Below, piece by piece: positions 19,176-28,635 of a stretch of DNA of 64,000 bases (position 1 is the first letter of the stretch; every line of letters begins with the position of its first letter). The notes below the pieces were generated by a model. That model saw only the letters and a program-made list of their open reading frames with translations, did not search any database and was not told the DNA's origin. The translations under genes were made by a program, and so were the position numbers. The DNA lies in NCBI RefSeq assembly GCF_019218295.1, contig NZ_JAHUZF010000006.1, forward strand, positions 1,984,001-2,048,000. Reading direction: 5' to 3'. The stretch is from Maritimibacter sp. DP1N21-5 (GTDB taxonomy: Bacteria > Pseudomonadota > Alphaproteobacteria > Rhodobacterales > Rhodobacteraceae).

Positions 19176-21395
19176 TTATCCTTCAAGACGGGTCAAATCG
19201 GCAACCGAGATACAGGTATCACGGATTTTGGCCAAGAGATTGAGACGGTTGCGCCGCACGATCTGGTTGTCTGTGTTGATCTGAACGGCCTCGAAAAAGG
19301 CGTCGATGGGTGCGCGGAGTTTGGCCATCGCGCCCATCGCGGCCGCGAAATCCTCGGACTGCATCGCCGGCGCGATGGTGGATTGCGCTTCGTTCAGGGC
19401 GGCAAAGAGCGCCTTTTCCTCGTCAGCTTCGGCGAACTTGATGTCCGCGCCGAAGGAATACTCCACCCCATCGGCCTTCTCGGCTTGCGTCAGGATGTTG
19501 TTGGCGCGTTTGAAGCCCTGGACGAGGTTGGTGCCATCGTCGGTCGCGAGGAACGCGGCCAGCGCGCGGGCGCGGGAGACGACGAGCACGAAGTCGCAGT
19601 TGCCCTCCATTGCAAGCACGGCGTCGATCACGTCGTGTGGAATACCCTCCTCGCGAAGGTGAACCTTTAGCCGGTCGTGGAAGAACCCGCGCAGGTCGTC
19701 GGACAGAGCGGGATCGTGCGAGATCAGCCCCGACAGCCAGTCGGTCGGCCCGTCGAGACGGTCAAGCAATTCACGGGTCGGCGCGCTGAACACGCCGTGC
19801 TGGACGACCGACGTCAAGAGCCCATGAAGCGTGCCCTTGGCGGCCTCGTCCTTGGCCGTGAGCTGATGCCGAAGAATTTGCGCATCAACGAGCTTGTCTA
19901 TGGATACCCGAATGTCGTTGGTCAGAATGAGCCGGATCACCCCCAGCGCGGCACGACGCAGCGCATAGGGGTCCTTGGATCCCGTGGGTTTCTCGTCGAT
20001 CGCCCAGAAGCCCGTCAGCTTGTCGAGCTTTTCAGCGAGCGACACGGCCACCGACACGGGCGCGGTGGGCACGTCGTCGGAGGGCCCGAGCGGCGAGTAA
20101 TGGTCGCGGCAAGCGTCCGCGACGGCATCGCTCAGACCAGCATTTTTCGCGTAATAACGCCCCATGATCCCCTGCAATTCGGGGAACTCGTAGACCATTT
20201 CCGATGCCAGATCAGCTTTCGCCACCTTGGCCGCCTGCACGGCGTCGTCTTCATCGGCCCCGACCAGCGGCGCGATCTGCCCGGCCAGCGCGGCCATGCG
20301 GTCGATCAACTCGGCCTGCGACCCGAGCTTGGCGTGGAAGGTCACGCTCTCGAGCTTGCCGAGCCAAGCGTCCATCCCCTGCCGCTCCACCGTGCGCAGG
20401 TCGTTGTCCCAGAAGAACTTCGCATCCGACAGCCGCGCGGCCAGCACCTTCTGGTTGCCCTGAAGGATCGTCGCGCCGTGGTCCGTGGTTTCCCGGTTGG
20501 CCACGGTCACGAATTTCTCGATCCGCCCGGTCTTGGGGTTCTTCACCGAGAAAAACTTCTGGTGCTCTTTCATCGAGGTCTGCAGCACCTCGGGCGGCAG
20601 GTCGATGAAGTCCGCACCAATGTCGCCCATGAGCACGACAGGCCATTCCACCAACCCCGCGACCTCGGCCAGCAGCCCGCGATCCTCTACCACCTCGAAC
20701 CCGGTCGCGAACGCCGCCTGCCCCGCGTCGTGCCAGATCGTCTCGGCCCGATCTTCGGGGCTAAGGATCACGAAGGCGCGTTTCAGCTTGGCTTCGTAGT
20801 CGGCGAAGGAGGAAACTCGGAACGCATCCGGCGCCATGAACCGATGCCCCCGCGTGGTGTCACCGGCCTTGATCCCGTCGATGTCCATCGGCACGACCTC
20901 GGCCCCGTCCTCTTTCACGATCAAGCAGATGATCGAATGAAGCGGCCGCACCCAGCGCAGGCTGCCCGATCCCCAGCGCATCGACTTCGGCCAGGGGAAA
21001 TTGCGGATCGCGTTCTCCAGCACCTCGGCCACGATCTCGGCCGCCGGACGGCCGGGCTTGGCGATCACGGCGAAATAGACTTGGCCCTTCTTCTCGTCGC
21101 GCACCTCGAGTTGGTCCTTGGTCAGGCCCGTTGAGCGCAGGAACCCTTCGAGCGCCTTCTCCGGCGCGTCGGTGCGCGGACCTTTGCGTTCCTCACGCGT
21201 GTCGGGCGACATCGCCGGCAGATCGCCCAAGGCCAGCGTCAGGCGGCGCGGTGTAGAGAACGCTTGCGCCCCGCCATAGGTCAGACCTGCCTCGACCAGA
21301 CCATTGGTCACGAGCTTCTTCAGGTCCTCCGCCGCCTGCCGCTGCATGCGGGCGGGAATCTCTTCCGAGAAAAGTTCGATCAGCAGGTCGGCCAT
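19176..21395 (-). CDS. glyS: Glycine-tRNA ligase beta subunit
   Basis: Beta chain (739 aa) of the bacterial alpha2-beta2 glycyl-tRNA synthetase, needed for tRNA recognition and catalysis with GlyQ. The start 'MADLLIELFSEEIPARMQRQAAEDL' is the family hallmark, with 'RWGSGSLRWVRPLHSIICL', 'LQTSMKEHQKFFSV' and 'EKLDKLTGFWAIDEKPTGSKDPYALRRAALGVIRL' also typical. The C-terminal region forms the helical anticodon-binding part. glyQ lies upstream on the same strand, separated by two other genes (DUF1206 and DUF6446), an arrangement I recall from Rhodobacteraceae. Confidence 0.97.
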   Translation of the reverse strand: MADLLIELFSEEIPARMQRQAAEDLKKLVTNGLVEAGLTYGGAQAFSTPRRLTLALGDLPAMSPDTREERKGPRTDAPEKALEGFLRSTGLTKDQLEVRDEKKGQVYFAVIAKPGRPAAEIVAEVLENAIRNFPWPKSMRWGSGSLRWVRPLHSIICLIVKEDGAEVVPMDIDGIKAGDTTRGHRFMAPDAFRVSSFADYEAKLKRAFVILSPEDRAETIWHDAGQAAFATGFEVVEDRGLLAEVAGLVEWPVVLMGDIGADFIDLPPEVLQTSMKEHQKFFSVKNPKTGRIEKFVTVANRETTDHGATILQGNQKVLAARLSDAKFFWDNDLRTVERQGMDAWLGKLESVTFHAKLGSQAELIDRMAALAGQIAPLVGADEDDAVQAAKVAKADLASEMVYEFPELQGIMGRYYAKNAGLSDAVADACRDHYSPLGPSDDVPTAPVSVAVSLAEKLDKLTGFWAIDEKPTGSKDPYALRRAALGVIRLILTNDIRVSIDKLVDAQILRHQLTAKDEAAKGTLHGLLTSVVQHGVFSAPTRELLDRLDGPTDWLSGLISHDPALSDDLRGFFHDRLKVHLREEGIPHDVIDAVLAMEGNCDFVLVVSRARALAAFLATDDGTNLVQGFKRANNILTQAEKADGVEYSFGADIKFAEADEEKALFAALNEAQSTIAPAMQSEDFAAAMGAMAKLRAPIDAFFEAVQINTDNQIVRRNRLNLLAKIRDTCISVADLTRLEG

Positions 21396-21473
21396 GTCAG
21401 TCTCGCGTCTTGTGCCAAAGCGGCGTTTGACGCGGGCATACCGTGGCCTAGGCTGATGGTCCAGAGGCGCGGG

Positions 21474-22346
21474 TCAGGTGAGCCGCCCGATCCGGCGATC
21501 CCAGACCGACATGTAACCCCCGGCGAGCGTCTGAGTGGAGGCGGTGCCACAGCGCGGAACGATGCGGTAAACGGCCTCGATCACGCAGTAGACGGCGAAG
21601 GCCACGAGACCGAGCCCAAGCGCCATGAGGAGGAAGCGTCCGAAGATCACGCCGCGCACGGCCTCGAACGCTTGGCCCATGCCGCCCGCCTGCGACGGGT
21701 CTGTGGTGAAGCCGGCATAGGTCAGGAAGATACCGATCAGCACGATCACCGCGCCATGGGCGACGAGCCCGACCTTCACCGCCGGGTCCAGCCGACGCGA
21801 GGTCGGCGTCTCGGACAGGTAGCGCTTGTAGCGCTCGGACATGGCCTTGACGGCGTAGTAGATCCCGGCGCCGATTGTGATCAGCCCGGCGATCACGACG
21901 ACGGTCGGTCCCCATGGGTCTTGCGCCATGAGCATGGAGGTGAAGCTCTGCACCCCGTCGCCTTCTTCGCCCGACCCGATGGCCTGACGCGCGACGGAGA
22001 CGGCCAGCACGGCATGGATGACACCCGTCACGGTCAAACCGATCCGCGCGACCCAGCCCTTGAACCCCGCGCCGTGGAGTTCGAGGTCGTACCAGGCGGC
22101 AACGAAGCGCCAGATGGCGTAGGAGGCGAGCCCGAGCGCGATCACCCAGAGCATCGGCACGCCCCACGATGTGCCGCGCAGGTCGCCCAGCGCGGACGAG
22201 GTGCCTTCGGCCTGACCGCCGGTCCAGGCGGCGAGAAAGGTGAGACCTCCGAGGATGAAATAAGTCAGCCCGCGGGCGGTATAGCCGAAGCGCATGAGCG
22301 GCACGACCCAACCGGGAGCACGGGAAAAACTGTCCGAGAGCGACAT
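21474..22346 (-). CDS. DUF1206 family membrane protein
   Basis: An integral membrane protein of 290 aa with about six hydrophobic helices in three pairs. The pairs are internally similar: each begins with an 'R-x-G-x-x-x-x-G' pattern ('MRFGYTARGLTYFILGGLTF', 'VARIGLTVTGVIHAVLA', 'AVKVGLVAHGAVIVLIGIFL') and ends with an A/S-Y-x-I/V-like segment. This three-repeat layout is the DUF1206 signature. Function is unknown. ATG 22346 was chosen because the hydrophilic 'MSLSDSFSRAPGWV' start is followed at once by helix 1. It sits between glyS and the DUF6446 gene. Confidence 0.82.
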   Translation of the reverse strand: MSLSDSFSRAPGWVVPLMRFGYTARGLTYFILGGLTFLAAWTGGQAEGTSSALGDLRGTSWGVPMLWVIALGLASYAIWRFVAAWYDLELHGAGFKGWVARIGLTVTGVIHAVLAVSVARQAIGSGEEGDGVQSFTSMLMAQDPWGPTVVVIAGLITIGAGIYYAVKAMSERYKRYLSETPTSRRLDPAVKVGLVAHGAVIVLIGIFLTYAGFTTDPSQAGGMGQAFEAVRGVIFGRFLLMALGLGLVAFAVYCVIEAVYRIVPRCGTASTQTLAGGYMSVWDRRIGRLT

Positions 22347-22400
22347 GGGACCTCCATCAGCCAATGGAAGTCAAAGCCGCGAGGACCGTCGAAGGTTCCC

Positions 22401-22892
22401 TTACTGGATCGGCTCCGACCCTTCGTCGTTGTATTTCTCGTTGAGCTGGTTCCAGGCATAGGCCCGCCCGTCCGGGAAAACCGCGATCACCCGGTCGACG
22501 CCATCGTGGATTTCCTTCTCCGACAGGAAGGCCATCGCCTCGCCCGCCTCGAGCGCCGCGCCGATGTCCTGCGCGTTGAAGCAATCGAACCAGCCAGGGG
22601 CGTTGAGCGGGGTCGCACCGGGGTATTCCTGATAGGTTTCCGACATCGCGGCATCCGACATCCCCGCCTGGAAGCAGGCCCGGAACCGTATCGGCGAGGA
22701 CGAGCCGTCGATTGCCTCGACGTCGTTGGCGACGATCTCCTCCGTCTCGCCGGTGGCGACGTTGACGAGGGTCAGCGTCACCTCCTCGGCGGCGACCGTG
22801 TCGTAATAGTAATATTCCTGCACGTAGTAGAGCACGGCACCGAAGATGAGCGTTGCGATCACCACGAAACTCCCGACGACCTTGCCGTTCAC
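22401..22892 (-). CDS. DUF6446 family membrane-anchored protein
   Basis: A 163-aa protein with one N-terminal membrane anchor (about residues 5-24, '[19 protein letters not shown]') and a periplasmic domain with two Cys ('FRACFQAG', '[10 protein letters not shown]') that could form a disulfide. It ends in a hydrophilic tail. It overlaps the end of glyQ by four bases (ATGA), so it is translationally coupled to glyQ. The location between the two glycyl-tRNA synthetase subunit genes matches what I recall for related Rhodobacteraceae. No function is known. The four consecutive Tyr just after the anchor are unusual. Confidence 0.75.
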   Translation of the reverse strand: MNGKVVGSFVVIATLIFGAVLYYVQEYYYYDTVAAEEVTLTLVNVATGETEEIVANDVEAIDGSSSPIRFRACFQAGMSDAAMSETYQEYPGATPLNAPGWFDCFNAQDIGAALEAGEAMAFLSEKEIHDGVDRVIAVFPDGRAYAWNQLNEKYNDEGSEPIQ

Positions 22893-23833
22893 GCCGCGTT
22901 CTCCGGGGTCCAGCCGCCCGCCTCGGTCGTGACGAATGCATCGGCACAGGCCTTGGCCAGCGTCCTCACACGCCCGATATAGGTCTGCCGCTCGGTGACC
23001 GAGATGACGCCGCGCGCGTCCAGAAGGTTGAAGATATGCGACGCCTTGATCGCCTGGTCATAGGCCGGATGCGCCATGACGATCCGCTTGCCGGTCTTCG
23101 GATCCACGGCCTCCTGCGCGAGGAGGTTCTGACACTCGGCCTCGGCATCCTCGAAATGCCGGAGCAGCTTTTCGGTGTTCGCCACGTCGAAGTTGTGACG
23201 CGAATACTCTTCCTCGGTCTGGCGGAAGATGTCGCCATAGGTCAGTGGAATGGGCGAAGACGGATCGTTGAACGGCATGTCCATGACGTGGTCGATGCCC
23301 AGCACATACATGGCAAGGCGCTCGAGGCCATAGGTCAGCTCGCCCGATACCGGGCGACAGTCATGCCCGCCGACCTGTTGGAAATAGGTGAACTGGGACA
23401 CTTCCATCCCGTCGCACCAGACCTCCCAGCCAAGGCCCCAGGCGCCCAGCGTCGGGCTTTCCCAGTCGTCCTCGACAAAACGGATGTCATGCACGGCCAT
23501 GTCGATCCCGATCGCCTCGAGCGAGCCGAGGTAGAGCGCCTGCAGGTCCGGCGGCGAGGGTTTGATGAGCACCTGATACTGGTAGTAGTGCTGAAGCCGG
23601 TTCGGGTTCTCGCCATAGCGCCCGTCAGTCGGGCGGCGCGACGGCTGAACGTAAGCCGCCGCCCAGGCGTTCGTCCCAAGCGCGCGCAGGGTGGTGGCCG
23701 GGTGAAAGGTCCCTGCGCCCACTTCCATGTCATAGGGTTGCAGCACCGCGCAGCCCTTGTTGGCCCAATAGGTCTGGAGCCGCAGGATGATTTCCTGGAA
23801 CGACTTGGGTGCGGTGACGGGTGCCTGCGACAT
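22889..23833 (-). CDS. glyQ: Glycine-tRNA ligase alpha subunit
   Basis: Catalytic alpha chain of the tetrameric glycyl-tRNA synthetase; it forms glycyl-adenylate. The 314 aa include the typical '[35 protein letters not shown]' split over the first 50 residues, '[34 protein letters not shown]', '[35 protein letters not shown]' and 'ERLAMYVLG' (each an obvious family block). It is the first gene of the glyQ-DUF6446-DUF1206-glyS group. The 189-base gap to the divergent trypsin-like gene should hold both promoters; I cannot pick boxes with confidence. Confidence 0.97.
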   Translation of the reverse strand: MSQAPVTAPKSFQEIILRLQTYWANKGCAVLQPYDMEVGAGTFHPATTLRALGTNAWAAAYVQPSRRPTDGRYGENPNRLQHYYQYQVLIKPSPPDLQALYLGSLEAIGIDMAVHDIRFVEDDWESPTLGAWGLGWEVWCDGMEVSQFTYFQQVGGHDCRPVSGELTYGLERLAMYVLGIDHVMDMPFNDPSSPIPLTYGDIFRQTEEEYSRHNFDVANTEKLLRHFEDAEAECQNLLAQEAVDPKTGKRIVMAHPAYDQAIKASHIFNLLDARGVISVTERQTYIGRVRTLAKACADAFVTTEAGGWTPENAA

Positions 23834-24022
23834 TGGAGCCTCCGGATGAGATCGGCGTCTCCATAGGACGCGAAGGAAAAAGGGTCAATTGCGCTGAGAA
23901 CCCTCCGGGTCACAGATGCGCCAGAACCGGTCCCATTTCCCCCTGTGGATATTGACGTCTCGAATCCCGTCATGGTTACTGACCCGACAGTTGAATAAGG
24001 GGCCCCAAGGGCTGAGAGGGAT

Positions 24023-25843
24023 ATGAAGCGCATCATTTCGGGCGCGGCCGTATTGGCCGGGATTTTCTGGGCAGGTTTGGCGGCAGCACAGTCGTTTTGG
24101 GTTCAAGTGGAGGCCAACGCCACCTTGAACGCCGCCGAAGAGGCCTCGCGGCGCTATGCGGCCGACATTCAGGACGTCGCCGGGTTCCGGCTCGGCGCAT
24201 CTGGCTGGTATGCCACGGCGGTCGGGCCGTTTACGGAAGAGGCCGCGTCGGCCAGGCTTCTGGAACTGCTCGGCACCGGGTCGATCCCGCGTGACAGCTA
24301 CATCACGGACGGCGCGGCCTATAGCCAGCAGTTCTGGCCGGTTGGCGCGAATGCGCTGACCGCGCCCACGGGCGAAGTTACCCCGCCTGAAACGCTGGCC
24401 GAGACCGTGGCGGAGGACGTCGCCGAAGACCTGGCGCAGGAATTGCCCCCTGACACCACCGAGACTGCCGAGGTCGCGGCCGTCGAACCTGAGGTGGCGC
24501 CGGAACCGGAACCGGAACCCGAGGAAACCCGGCAAGAAGCCCTGCGCTCCGAGGGCCTGCTCGACGCCGACCAACGCAAGGCGCTTCAGGTCGCGCTGCA
24601 GTGGGAGGGGTTCTACAACGCGGGCATCGACGGCGCGTTCGGCCCGGGCACCCGCGCCTCGATGGCGGCTTGGCAGGAAGCCAAGGGCTATGAGGCCACA
24701 GGCGTGCTGACCACCCGGCAACGCGCCCGGTTGCAAGGCGACTATCAGGCGACGCTCGACAGCCTCGGCCTCGCCTCCGTGACCGACCGGGACGCGGGGA
24801 TCGAGATCGTCATGCCAACCGCCATGGTCAGCTTCGACCGCTACGAAGCCCCCTTCGCCCATTACACCGGCGACGAAGGCGTTCGCGTGGTCCTGATTTC
24901 CCAATCCGGCGGCCAGTCCACGCTCTACGGGCTCTACGACATTCTCCAGTCGCTCGAAGTCGTGCCGCCGACGGGCGAGCGCAATCGCGGCAGCAATGAT
25001 TTCACGATCAACGGCGAGGACCGCAACATCCTGTCCTACACCTATGCGACAGTCGTGGACGGGGCGGTGAAAGGCTACATGCTCATCTGGCCGAAGTCCG
25101 GCGACGAGCGTCTGCTCACGATGGCGATGGACGCGATGAAATCGAGCTTCGCGTCGACCGGCACGACCGTTCTTGACGACAACGCCGGCCTCGATGAAGC
25201 GATGCAGAGCGTCGACCTCGTCTCCGGGCTGGAGGTGCGTCGCGCCGACCGTGCGATGACGGGGTTCTACGTGGATGGCACGGGCACCGTGCTGACCTCG
25301 ACCGCCGCCGTTGCCGGCTGCGAGCAGATCACGCTGGACGAAAGCTATCCTGCCTCCGTCGTCGCAAGTGACGAAGGGCTTGGAATAGCGCTTGTGAAAC
25401 CGGAACAGGCGCTGGCCCCGGCGGCGAGTGCGGCGTTCCTGACCACCGATGCGCGGCTCAAGTCCGACGTCGCCGTGGCCGGCTATTCCTTTGGCGGGCG
25501 CCTGTCCTCGGCCACGCTGACCTTTGGCCAGCTTGCCGATGTGAAGGGGCTCGAAGGCGAGGACAATGTCTACCGTCTCGACCTCGTGTCGCAGGATGGG
25601 GACACGGGCGGTCCGATCCTCACCAATGGCGGCGCGGTCATCGGGATGCTGAAAGCGATGGCTGGTGACAACCGGACCTATCCGCCCGAGGTCTCCTTCG
25701 CCGTCAAGGCCGGGGCGCTGACTGCCTTCCTTGGGGAAAACGGCGTGGAACCCGCCGCTCAGGACACCTCAGGCGATATGGCACCCCATGCGCTCGCCGT
25801 GAAAGCCGCGGATATGGCCGTGCTGGTGTCCTGCTGGGAATAG
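24023..25843 (+). CDS. Secreted SPOR-like / peptidoglycan-binding / trypsin-like protein lacking the catalytic triad
   Basis: 606 aa. Signal peptide (1-22), a SPOR-like segment (about 23-105), an acidic Pro/Glu linker, a PG_binding_1 domain (about 180-238), a middle region (about 258-385) and a C-terminal trypsin-fold domain (about 400-570). The last is recognisable from 'GFYVDGTGTVLTSTAAVAGC' and 'QDGDTGGPIL'. All three catalytic positions look replaced: the His of T-N-A-H-V-V is A428, the Asp of N-D-L-A-L-L is G454, and the Ser of G-D-S-G-G-P is T528. The protein is probably a periplasmic peptidoglycan-associated pseudoprotease that binds rather than cleaves. Domain names come from motif reading. 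It stands alone between glyQ (divergent) and a PLP enzyme gene (convergent). Confidence 0.82.
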   Translation: MKRIISGAAVLAGIFWAGLAAAQSFWVQVEANATLNAAEEASRRYAADIQDVAGFRLGASGWYATAVGPFTEEAASARLLELLGTGSIPRDSYITDGAAYSQQFWPVGANALTAPTGEVTPPETLAETVAEDVAEDLAQELPPDTTETAEVAAVEPEVAPEPEPEPEETRQEALRSEGLLDADQRKALQVALQWEGFYNAGIDGAFGPGTRASMAAWQEAKGYEATGVLTTRQRARLQGDYQATLDSLGLASVTDRDAGIEIVMPTAMVSFDRYEAPFAHYTGDEGVRVVLISQSGGQSTLYGLYDILQSLEVVPPTGERNRGSNDFTINGEDRNILSYTYATVVDGAVKGYMLIWPKSGDERLLTMAMDAMKSSFASTGTTVLDDNAGLDEAMQSVDLVSGLEVRRADRAMTGFYVDGTGTVLTSTAAVAGCEQITLDESYPASVVASDEGLGIALVKPEQALAPAASAAFLTTDARLKSDVAVAGYSFGGRLSSATLTFGQLADVKGLEGEDNVYRLDLVSQDGDTGGPILTNGGAVIGMLKAMAGDNRTYPPEVSFAVKAGALTAFLGENGVEPAAQDTSGDMAPHALAVKAADMAVLVSCWE

Positions 25844-25863
25844 GCCCCTTGAGCCGATGAAAC

Positions 25864-25894
25864 AAAACGCCCGGGCCATTGGTCCGGGCGTTTT
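25864..25894. terminator. Bidirectional intrinsic terminator
   Basis: AAAACGCCCGG, loop, CCGGGCGTTTT: an 11-base symmetric stem with A-run and T-run on its two sides, placed between the convergent pseudoprotease and PLP-lyase genes, so it can stop both transcripts. Confidence 0.92.
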
Positions 25895-25897
25895 CGT

Positions 25898-27007
25898 TCA
25901 GGTCGCGAGCGCGGCGTCGATGGCCGCCCAGAGCGCCTCGACAGGTTCGACCCCGATGGACAGGCGCAGGAAACCGGGCGCGACCGCATCCCCCCAACGC
26001 GCCCTGCGTTCCGCCGAGCTGTGGGTGCCCCCGAAGGATGTCGTGGGGTCGATCAGCGGACAGGAGGCCACAAAGGCCTCCGCCGCCTCCTCGGACTCCA
26101 GCTCGAACCCGATGAGGAAGCCCCCGGTGGTCATCTGCCGTCTCGCGACCGCATAGCCGGGATCGCTGCCCAGTCCCGGATAGCGTATCCCCGACACGCG
26201 CGGATGCTGCGCCAGCCGCTCCGCGATCATATGCGCGGACCGGCACATGCGCTCGAAACGGACCTCGAGCGTTTCCAGCGACCGGTGCAGAAGCCAGGCC
26301 TCATGCGGGCCGGGAATGGGCCCGGAGAGCTTGCGCCACAGGGCCATGCGCTCCAGAAGCGCGTCATTCCGGGACGACACATGCCCCATGAGAATGTCGG
26401 AATGCCCGCCCGGCGCCTTGGTGTCCGAGGCAACCACGATATCCGCCCCCAGATCGAGCGGACGTTGGCCGAGCGCGGTCATGGTCGTGTTGTCGACCAC
26501 CGAGATCCCGCCTGCCGCGCGGATCGCCGCGCAAGTCGCGGCCAGGTCGATCACATCGAGGCCCGGGTTCGACGGGGTCTCGATGAAGACAAGCGCGAAG
26601 CCCTCGAACCCGCCATCGGCGAACTGTGCCGTGGGACGCGTCTCCACGGTCACACCGAAGGGTGCCAAGAAATCCTCGGCCAGAAGCCGCGTCGTGTAAT
26701 ATCCGTCCGACGGCAGGAGCAGCCGGTCGCCGGATTTCAGGACCGCAAAGAGCGCGGCGGCAACGGCGGCCATCCCCGAAGGGAACAGCCGCGTCGGGGC
26801 GTCCTCGAGAAGTGCGAGCGCCTCTTCGGTCGCTTCCCAGGTCGGGTTATTCATCCGTCCGTAACCGGGAACGCCGACCGGGTCACCGGGCAGGTGAAAG
26901 GTAGAGGTCAATGTCGAAGCCAGCGTGCGCGCTGCCCCTTTGGACAGCGCATCGACCCCGAGGTGAAGCAGGGCCGCAGCGCGGGCGTCGGTATCGTCCT
27001 GTGTCAT
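25898..27007 (-). CDS. Cystathionine beta/gamma-lyase-like PLP enzyme
   Basis: A member of the Cys/Met metabolism PLP family (369 aa) that acts on sulfur amino acids. The Schiff-base lysine is in 'VASDTKAPGGHSDILMG', PLP-contact motifs include 'LFPSGMAAVAAALFAVL' and 'VDNTTMTALGQRPLDLGADI', and the C-terminal 'LRLSIGVEPVEALWAAIDAAL' is standard. The 'TKAPGGHSD' form and 'GYGRMNNPTWEATE' favour a cystathionine beta-lyase (MetC-like). ATG 27007 shares a base with the trkH stop codon (TGATG), so it is coupled to a potassium transporter gene, an odd functional pairing. Exact substrate is not provable here. Confidence 0.88.
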   Translation of the reverse strand: MTQDDTDARAAALLHLGVDALSKGAARTLASTLTSTFHLPGDPVGVPGYGRMNNPTWEATEEALALLEDAPTRLFPSGMAAVAAALFAVLKSGDRLLLPSDGYYTTRLLAEDFLAPFGVTVETRPTAQFADGGFEGFALVFIETPSNPGLDVIDLAATCAAIRAAGGISVVDNTTMTALGQRPLDLGADIVVASDTKAPGGHSDILMGHVSSRNDALLERMALWRKLSGPIPGPHEAWLLHRSLETLEVRFERMCRSAHMIAERLAQHPRVSGIRYPGLGSDPGYAVARRQMTTGGFLIGFELESEEAAEAFVASCPLIDPTTSFGGTHSSAERRARWGDAVAPGFLRLSIGVEPVEALWAAIDAALAT

Positions 27008-28455
27008 CAGGCCCTCCAGAAACGCAACGTGAAGATGACGTAGACCGACAGAAGCTCGAGCCGCCCGACCAGCATCGCCGCGGTCAGGAGCCACTTCGCG
27101 GTGTCGTTGAGCGGCGCGAAATTGCCCGCTGGTCCGATGGTATCGCCAAGCCCCGGCCCGATGTTCGCGATGGCGGTGGCCGCACCCGACAGCGATGTGA
27201 CCATGTCGAGCCCGGTCATCGACAGGAGCACGGCGAGGATGCCCAAGGAGACGACGAACATCACGAAGAAGGCCATCACCGACGACAGGACCGCCTCGGG
27301 AATGGGTCGGCCCTCGAACCGGGGGGTAAAGACGCCGTGGGGGGCCGAGATTTGCTGGATGCGGGTTTTGATCGCAGCGATGAGGATCTGGTAGCGGAAG
27401 ATCTTGACCGAGCAGGCGGTCGATCCGGCGCAGCCCCCGATAAGGCCGATGAAGAAGAAGGCCACCACCGGGAAGGTGCCCCAGAGCTGGTAGTCGACGC
27501 TGGCATAACCCGTGCCGGAAATGATCGAGGTGACGTTGAAGACGCCTTCCCGGAAGCCGTGCTCGAAATGGTCGCCGTTGCCGATCAGGCGGTAGAGCGT
27601 CATGACGATCGCGAGGGTGAAGATGGTCGCGACATAGGCCCGGATCTGGCTGTCCCGGAAAATGGGCTTCGCGGTGCCGGCGACGATCTGGATATAGCGC
27701 ACGAAGGGCAGCGAGGCGAGGATCATGAAGATCGACGCGACATATTCCGGGGCACCCTGATAGACGCCGAAGCTCGCGTCATGGGTGGAGAAGCCCCCTG
27801 TCGACATAGTGGTCAGCGCGTGGTTGACCGCGTCGAAGGGCGTCATGCCCACGGCGAGATAGGCGAGCATGTTCAGGACGGTCAGCGCAACATAGATCCA
27901 GCTGATCTGACCCGCGATTTCGGCGGCGCGCGGCAGCACTTTCCCCATCGTCTCGAAGGCTTCCGAGCGGAAAATCTGCATCCCGCCGACGCGAAGTTCC
28001 GGCAGGAACACCATGGCGACGACGATGATCCCGATGCCCCCGAACCATTGCAGCATCGACCGCCACAGGAGAATGCCCTCCGGCATGGCGTCCAGGCCTG
28101 AAAATACCGTCGAGCCGGTCGTGGTCATGCCCGACATCGCCTCGAACATGGCGTCCACGGGTCGCGCGCCGATTTCCGAGAAGATGAAGGGCAAGGCACC
28201 AAAGGCCGGGAGGGCCACCCAGACCAGCGTCGTGAGAAAGAAGGTCTGCTGAACCGACAGCCCTGCGCTGACGCCATTGGCCGAGGCGATGGACATGGCA
28301 GCGCCAAGCGTCACCGTGATGACGGCGGATTGAAGGAACACGGCCCAGTCGGGCCTTCCGAAGTAGAGATCCACCAGCATCGGGATGAGCATCGTTGCGC
28401 CGAGTGCGGCGACGAGCCAGCCGATGACATAGACGACGGGACGCAGGTCGAACAT
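27007..28455 (-). CDS. trkH: TrkH-family potassium uptake protein
   Basis: Membrane pore subunit of the Trk K+ system, about 482 aa with four M1-P-M2 repeats. Selectivity-filter-type loops are visible: 'SGMTTTGSTVFSG', 'TTMSTGGFSTHDAS', 'SIISGTGYASVDY' and 'ANIGPGLGDTIGP'. 'GGIGIIVVAMVFLPELRVGGMQIFRSEA' and 'CAGSTACSVKIFR' are also typical. The start is uncertain: ATG 28455 (MFDLRPVVYVIG) is preferred to TTG 28491; neither has a strong ribosome binding site. The partner TrkA is not in the window. The stop codon overlaps the next gene's ATG. Confidence 0.93.
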   Translation of the reverse strand: MFDLRPVVYVIGWLVAALGATMLIPMLVDLYFGRPDWAVFLQSAVITVTLGAAMSIASANGVSAGLSVQQTFFLTTLVWVALPAFGALPFIFSEIGARPVDAMFEAMSGMTTTGSTVFSGLDAMPEGILLWRSMLQWFGGIGIIVVAMVFLPELRVGGMQIFRSEAFETMGKVLPRAAEIAGQISWIYVALTVLNMLAYLAVGMTPFDAVNHALTTMSTGGFSTHDASFGVYQGAPEYVASIFMILASLPFVRYIQIVAGTAKPIFRDSQIRAYVATIFTLAIVMTLYRLIGNGDHFEHGFREGVFNVTSIISGTGYASVDYQLWGTFPVVAFFFIGLIGGCAGSTACSVKIFRYQILIAAIKTRIQQISAPHGVFTPRFEGRPIPEAVLSSVMAFFVMFVVSLGILAVLLSMTGLDMVTSLSGAATAIANIGPGLGDTIGPAGNFAPLNDTAKWLLTAAMLVGRLELLSVYVIFTLRFWRA

Positions 28456-28635
28456 GCGCAGAGCGTTGGCGTCCGCTTCGCCGAGTGTCAAGCGGCGACG
28501 CCGGCCGCAATGCGGTTTGCCCGGCGCGATGCGGCCTCGCGGTCACCGCACCAGCCAAGCGGTTAGCCAAGGGCTTGGGAAGCCTCACGATCATTGCGCG
28601 AGGATGTTTCGTCTTGGCCTTTGCCGCGTCCCGGA

